A model generated the notes under the pieces. The model had not been told where the DNA came from and made no database searches. It saw nothing but the letters and a program-made list of their open reading frames with translations. Both the position numbers and the translations under genes were made by a program. A stretch of 9,144 bases of DNA from Betaproteobacteria bacterium (GTDB taxonomy: Bacteria; Pseudomonadota; Gammaproteobacteria; Burkholderiales; Rhodocyclaceae). Below are positions 7,001 through 9,144 of this stretch, in pieces; positions within the stretch are counted from its first letter, which is position 1; every line of letters starts with the position of its first letter. The stretch lies in contig JAEHDO010000387.1 in NCBI GenBank assembly GCA_016880375.1, positions 1 through 9,144 of the forward strand, in the 5' to 3' direction.

Positions 7001-7112
7001 GCTTGAAATATGAGGAAATGCCGGCGATGGCGATGACGAGGATGAAGAACAGCGTCAGCTCGCGATGGCGCAGCGCCGCTGCGGTGAGGTTGAAGCGGCC
7101 CTCGGGATTCAC
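4041..7112 (-). CDS. RND efflux permease (HAE-type), complete
   Basis: A 1023-residue inner-membrane proton/drug antiporter subunit of normal AcrB-family length. TM1 is at about 18-36. The first periplasmic region spans about 37-335, and the second follows TM7 (about 532-549). TM4 carries LGLLVDDAMIAVE (401-413), where Asp406 and Asp407 match the AcrB proton-relay pair D407/D408. This favours a HAE-type drug pump over a heavy-metal CzcA-type. In TM10 GGMIMRNTVILVDQ (925-938) has Arg930 where AcrB has Lys940. RRFRPIMLT (959-967) supplies Arg960 and Thr967, matching R971 and T978. The GTG start at 7112 overlaps the adaptor stop (GTGA), with AAGGTG upstream. The frame is open further upstream, through the adaptor gene to 8183, but that part does not read as an RND N-terminus. 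Substrate cannot be predicted. It is the third gene of the permease-adaptor-permease operon. Confidence 0.93.
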   Translation of the reverse strand: MNPEGRFNLTAAALRHRELTLFFILVIAIAGISSYFKLGQREDPDFTFRAMVIRTMWPGATAEQVDKQVTDRLEKKLQEIPFFRHTRSYSKPGESLIILELHDTARGPAVADAWYQVRKKIGDIRHTLPEGVAGPFYNDEFGDVFGSIYAFTADGFSHSELRDHVEAARQRLLKLKNVAKIDLVGIQDDRIYIELSQQKFAALGLNAQMIIQALATQNAVVPAGAVNSASHAIPLRVTGELSTVAAVADTRVAVAGRSIRIGDIARVYRGYVDPPVSKMYYRGQQAIGLAVSMTKDGDVIKLGEDLDREMAAILADLPIGIEFAQVSNQPRIVKQAVGDFMRVFLEALGIVLIVSFLSLGLRTGLVVAITIPWVVAATFLGMRYFGIDLHRISTGALIIALGLLVDDAMIAVEMMSRKIEQGLGKLAAAAFAWRSTAFPMLTGTLITAAGFLPIGTAKSATGEYTFAIFAVVGLALLISWLAAVIVTPFLGNLILKGPQHEHAIAGHDVFNTPFYTRLRGVLDWCLTHRQLTMLATLGLFVLGIAGMGFTEKQFFPNSNRPEVLVELWLPEGSSFAATENEAKRLEAVIAGDPDVASWVTYVGNGSPRYFLSLDQQLFRANFAQTVILSKDIGGRERIVERLRKILAEDFPGIRSRANRVALGPPVSYPVQFRVSGTDIPQVKEIAHEVAEAMRASPHTQDVNHEWGVRAPMLRVDVDQDKARALGVTTASVSRALLGAISGAALAQFRENDRLIDIVLRAPEAERNVMERVLAVQVPTDSGRYVPVTQVATVQEAFEEPILWRRSRELTLTVRADIVDGVQAPDVAMAIDKQLVDLRAKLPVGYRIEIGGSLEESGRAQESINAGMPMMLAVVLALLMIQLQSFARTFMVLLTAPLGLIGVALALLLFRQPFGFVAMLGTIALGGMIMRNTVILVDQIEQDIRAGEPPWVAIREATVRRFRPIMLTAAAAMLAMIPLTRNVLWGPMAFAIMGGLLVATVLTVLFVPALYAAWFRVRPVTEAN

Positions 7113-8131
7113 GGCAGGCGCACCTTCTGCCCCGGCTCGAGCAGGTTGGCACCGGCGGTGACCACCAGCATGCCCGCCGCAAGGCCGCTTTTCACGCGCA
7201 TCTCGTTGCCGGAAATGCCGTCGGTGACGACCGGCTTCAGGCTCACCGTCTGCGTGGCCGGATCGACCACCCACACGTTCGGCTGGTCGTTGCGCGTAAA
7301 GAAGGCGGAGAGCGGCAGCCGCAGCGCCGTGTCGGCGGAACTGACTTTTGCCTGCACGCTGGCGCTCATGCCCAGGCGCACCGAATCGTCGGCCCCGGCC
7401 ACGCTGATGCGCGCCGTGAAGGTGCGCGTCGCGGGATCGGCGCTGGGCGAGAGTTCGCGCAGGCGGCCGGCCCAGCTGCGACCGGGCAGGCTGCTGAGGA
7501 GGACGGTGAAGCCTTCGGCAACACGCACCTTCTCCACGTCGCCCTCCGGCACGGCGATGACGATATCCTTCTCGTTGCCCTCGGCGACGCGCACCACCGT
7601 CTGCCCGGCGGACACCACCTGGCCGGCCTCGGCCTCCACCGACGTCACCACGCCGTCGCGGTCCGCCACCAGCGTGGCATAGGCCGCCTGGTTCCTTGCC
7701 ATGCCGGCCTGCGCATTGGCCGTCCTCAGCGCGGTCTCCTTGGCGTCGAGCACGGCCTGGCTGACGAAGTTCTGCGCGCGCAGGTCGCGGTAGCGCTTTG
7801 CCTCGGCTTCGGCGAAGGCGCGATTGGCCTCGGCCTGAGCGGCATTCAGCGCGGCGTCCTGCGCGTCCAGCCGCGCCAGCACCTGGCCGCGCTTGACCGA
7901 CGCCCCGACATCGACGCGCCGCTCGATGAGCTTGCCGCCGAGGCGGAAGCCGAGGCGGCTTTCGTAGCGCGCGCGCACCTCGCCGGGAAAAGTCAGGCTG
8001 CCGGACACGGCGGCGGCGTCGATCTTCATCACGCGCACCGTGCGCAGGGGCTGCGCCGGCGCCTCCGGTTTCGAGCAGCCGGCGACGGCCAGCGCGGCGA
8101 GCAGGGCCGCGGCAAGGATCCTGTGTCTCAT
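7109..8131 (-). CDS. RND efflux periplasmic adaptor (membrane fusion protein), lipoprotein
   Basis: A 340-residue HlyD/AcrA-type adaptor that would bridge an inner-membrane RND permease to a TolC channel in the periplasm. A lipoprotein signal peptide ends LAVAGC (14-19), with Cys19 as the lipidation site. Ser at +2 gives no Lol-avoidance signal. The first lipoyl half-motif is at about 65-89 (GKLIERRVDVGASVKRGQVL) and the second at about 160-180 (GVVTSVEAEAGQVVSAGQTV). Between them a short alpha-hairpin (about 92-155) carries Arg113, Leu117 and Ser124 in R-x3-L-x6-S spacing, the conserved tip motif that docks onto TolC in AcrA and MacA. Beta-barrel and membrane-proximal domains follow. The ATG at 8131 overlaps the stop of the upstream permease (ATGA) with GGAA upstream, and its TGA overlaps the GTG of the downstream permease (GTGA). 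Which permease it serves, or whether it serves both, is not visible. Confidence 0.93.
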   Translation of the reverse strand: MRHRILAAALLAALAVAGCSKPEAPAQPLRTVRVMKIDAAAVSGSLTFPGEVRARYESRLGFRLGGKLIERRVDVGASVKRGQVLARLDAQDAALNAAQAEANRAFAEAEAKRYRDLRAQNFVSQAVLDAKETALRTANAQAGMARNQAAYATLVADRDGVVTSVEAEAGQVVSAGQTVVRVAEGNEKDIVIAVPEGDVEKVRVAEGFTVLLSSLPGRSWAGRLRELSPSADPATRTFTARISVAGADDSVRLGMSASVQAKVSSADTALRLPLSAFFTRNDQPNVWVVDPATQTVSLKPVVTDGISGNEMRVKSGLAAGMLVVTAGANLLEPGQKVRLP

Positions 8132-9144
8132 GATATTTTTCCGAACGATAAGCGCCGCAACCAGCCGCCGCGCCGCGCGACACGCGGGCGCATGAACAGC
8201 CAGTAGAGCAGCGGGATGACGAAGAGGGTCAGCACGGTGGCGAAGCCGAGGCCCCAGACGATGGCGCTGGCCACCGGCCCCCACAGCATGGATTTGCCGC
8301 CCAAACCGAAGGCCAGCGAGAAAAGGCCGCCCACCGTGGTGACGCTGGTGATGATGATCGGCACGACGCGGCGGCGCGCGGCGTAGACTGCGGCGTGCAG
8401 CACGCCCATGCCGGACTTCAGGCGGTCGTTGGCGGCGTCGATCAGCACGATGGCCGAGTTCACCGCGATGCCGGTCAGCGCGATGACGCCGTACATGGTG
8501 TACAGCGACAGCGGGTCTCGCGAGATGATCAGCCCCAGCGCCACGCCGGTGAAGGCCAGCGGCACGGTGACGAGGATCAGCAGCGGCTGCCAGTAGCTCC
8601 TGAACTGCGCGGCGAGGATCATGTAGATCAGGCCGAGGCCGACGAGGAACAGCACCGCCATGGCGTCGAGGCTCTCCTGGATGTCGTCCAGCTCGCCGGA
8701 GAAATCCAGCGAAACGCCCGGATGGTTCGCCTGCACCTTCCTCCATTCCTCGGCGATGATGCGGTTGGCCTTCACCGTGTCGGTCTGTTTCTTGTCGAGG
8801 TCGGCTTCCACGGTGATGGCGCGCTTCAGGTTGTAGTGCTTGACGATGCCGGGACCGCTGCGCGTCTCCTCGCGCACCAGGGCGCCGAGCGTCGTGCCGC
8901 CGCCGCCGGGCAGGGCCACCGGGTCGGACAGGATCGAGGCGATGTCCGCCGTCCCTTCGCGCTTCGCCCGCACGCGCACCTCGACCTTCTCGCCCTTGTC
9001 GCGGGCGAGGGCAACAATCTCGCCGTCCACGTGCAGGCGCACGATGCGCGCCACCTGGGCCGGGTTGAGGCCGGCGTTGCGCACCGCTTCGCGGTCGAGC
9101 GCCAGCACCATCTCGGGACGGCCCGGCACCTCGTCGTCGGCGAC
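8128..9144 (-). CDS. RND efflux permease, C-terminal third (5' end beyond the window)
   Basis: The last 338 residues of a second RND inner-membrane permease; the gene runs off the right edge, the first visible residues being VADDEVPGRPEM. Visible are the end of the second periplasmic region (to about residue 157) and the last five transmembrane helices, TM8-TM12. FSGELDDIQESLD (148-160) precedes TM8, and LAAQFRSYWQPLLILVTVPLA (177-197) is the typical RND link between TM8 and TM9. In TM10 GIAVNSAIVLID (225-236) places Asn229 where AcrB has Lys940. Arg259 and Thr266 keep the R971 and T978 positions. The proteins aligned by eye differ clearly from the complete permease downstream, so this is not a recent duplication. 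The C-terminus is a basic tail (RPRVARRGGWLRRLSFGKIS). The TGA at 8130-8128 overlaps the adaptor ATG. It is the first of the three efflux genes that the window shows. TM4, and so the acidic relay pair, is outside the window. Confidence 0.92.
   Translation of the reverse strand, partial: VADDEVPGRPEMVLALDREAVRNAGLNPAQVARIVRLHVDGEIVALARDKGEKVEVRVRAKREGTADIASILSDPVALPGGGGTTLGALVREETRSGPGIVKHYNLKRAITVEADLDKKQTDTVKANRIIAEEWRKVQANHPGVSLDFSGELDDIQESLDAMAVLFLVGLGLIYMILAAQFRSYWQPLLILVTVPLAFTGVALGLIISRDPLSLYTMYGVIALTGIAVNSAIVLIDAANDRLKSGMGVLHAAVYAARRRVVPIIITSVTTVGGLFSLAFGLGGKSMLWGPVASAIVWGLGFATVLTLFVIPLLYWLFMRPRVARRGGWLRRLSFGKIS

Noticed and set aside
4029..7013. A 994-codon open frame on the plus strand, antisense to the complete RND permease
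   Set aside because: The translation is rich in His, Gln, Asp, Gly and Arg with no domain-like pattern. It is the expected mirror of a GC-rich coding strand lacking antisense stops. The minus-strand frame is an unmistakable RND permease.
4041..7112. The complete RND permease as a heavy-metal (CzcA/CusA) exporter
   Set aside because: TM4 carries the adjacent Asp-Asp pair of drug-type pumps, TM11 matches AcrB, and no metal-linked genes are nearby.
7113..8183. A fusion of adaptor-frame sequence to the downstream RND permease, since the permease frame stays open upstream to 8183
   Set aside because: This stretch overlaps the well-supported adaptor in another frame and has no protein-like features. 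The GTG at 7112 gives a normal-length RND protein.
8132..8746. An upstream extension of the adaptor frame into the first permease gene
   Set aside because: It is a shadow of the permease. The lipoprotein signal peptide starting at 8131 fixes the real start.

Overview
The window is GC-rich, densely coding Gram-negative chromosomal DNA: lipid A/LPS-core enzymes, a TolC-type outer-membrane channel and RND efflux genes. The order waaC-waaA facing tolC-rhodanese-PCMT, and the sequence style of WaaA and TolC, suggest a betaproteobacterium, perhaps Rhodocyclales-like. That placement is inference from gene content, not from a search.

Left part, plus strand (1-1641): the 3' end of a heptosyltransferase I gene (waaC) overlaps by one base the start of waaA (Kdo transferase). 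These are consecutive steps of inner-core LPS assembly. waaA contains an in-frame GC-rich hairpin (514-536) that looks like a dispersed palindromic repeat captured in the coding sequence.

Centre, minus strand (1619-3966): a compact unit transcribed leftward encodes a divergent PCMT-like methyltransferase, a single-domain rhodanese and a TolC-family outer-membrane channel. The 3' ends of tolC and waaA overlap by 23 bp. An AT-rich spacer of about 74 bp (3967-4040) is the only real intergenic region. It holds candidate promoter elements and a perfect 6-6-6 palindrome.

Right part, minus strand (4041-9144): three genes joined by 4-bp start/stop overlaps, in the transcription order RND permease (its 5' part lies beyond the window), lipoprotein periplasmic adaptor, second RND permease (complete, 1023 aa). 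The adaptor carries the R-L-S tip motif expected of a TolC-docking protein, and a TolC-type channel is the third gene of the next unit on the same strand. No intrinsic terminator is visible between the two units. The window may therefore encode a full tripartite pump: one adaptor, two non-identical permeases and an outer-membrane duct.

No tRNA, rRNA, CRISPR array, insertion sequence or phage gene was seen. I found no clearly undescribed system. The points most worth checking are the RND-adaptor-RND arrangement with differing TM10 relay residues, the PCMT-like protein without the canonical substrate-loop residues, the hairpin inside waaA, and the palindrome in the spacer.
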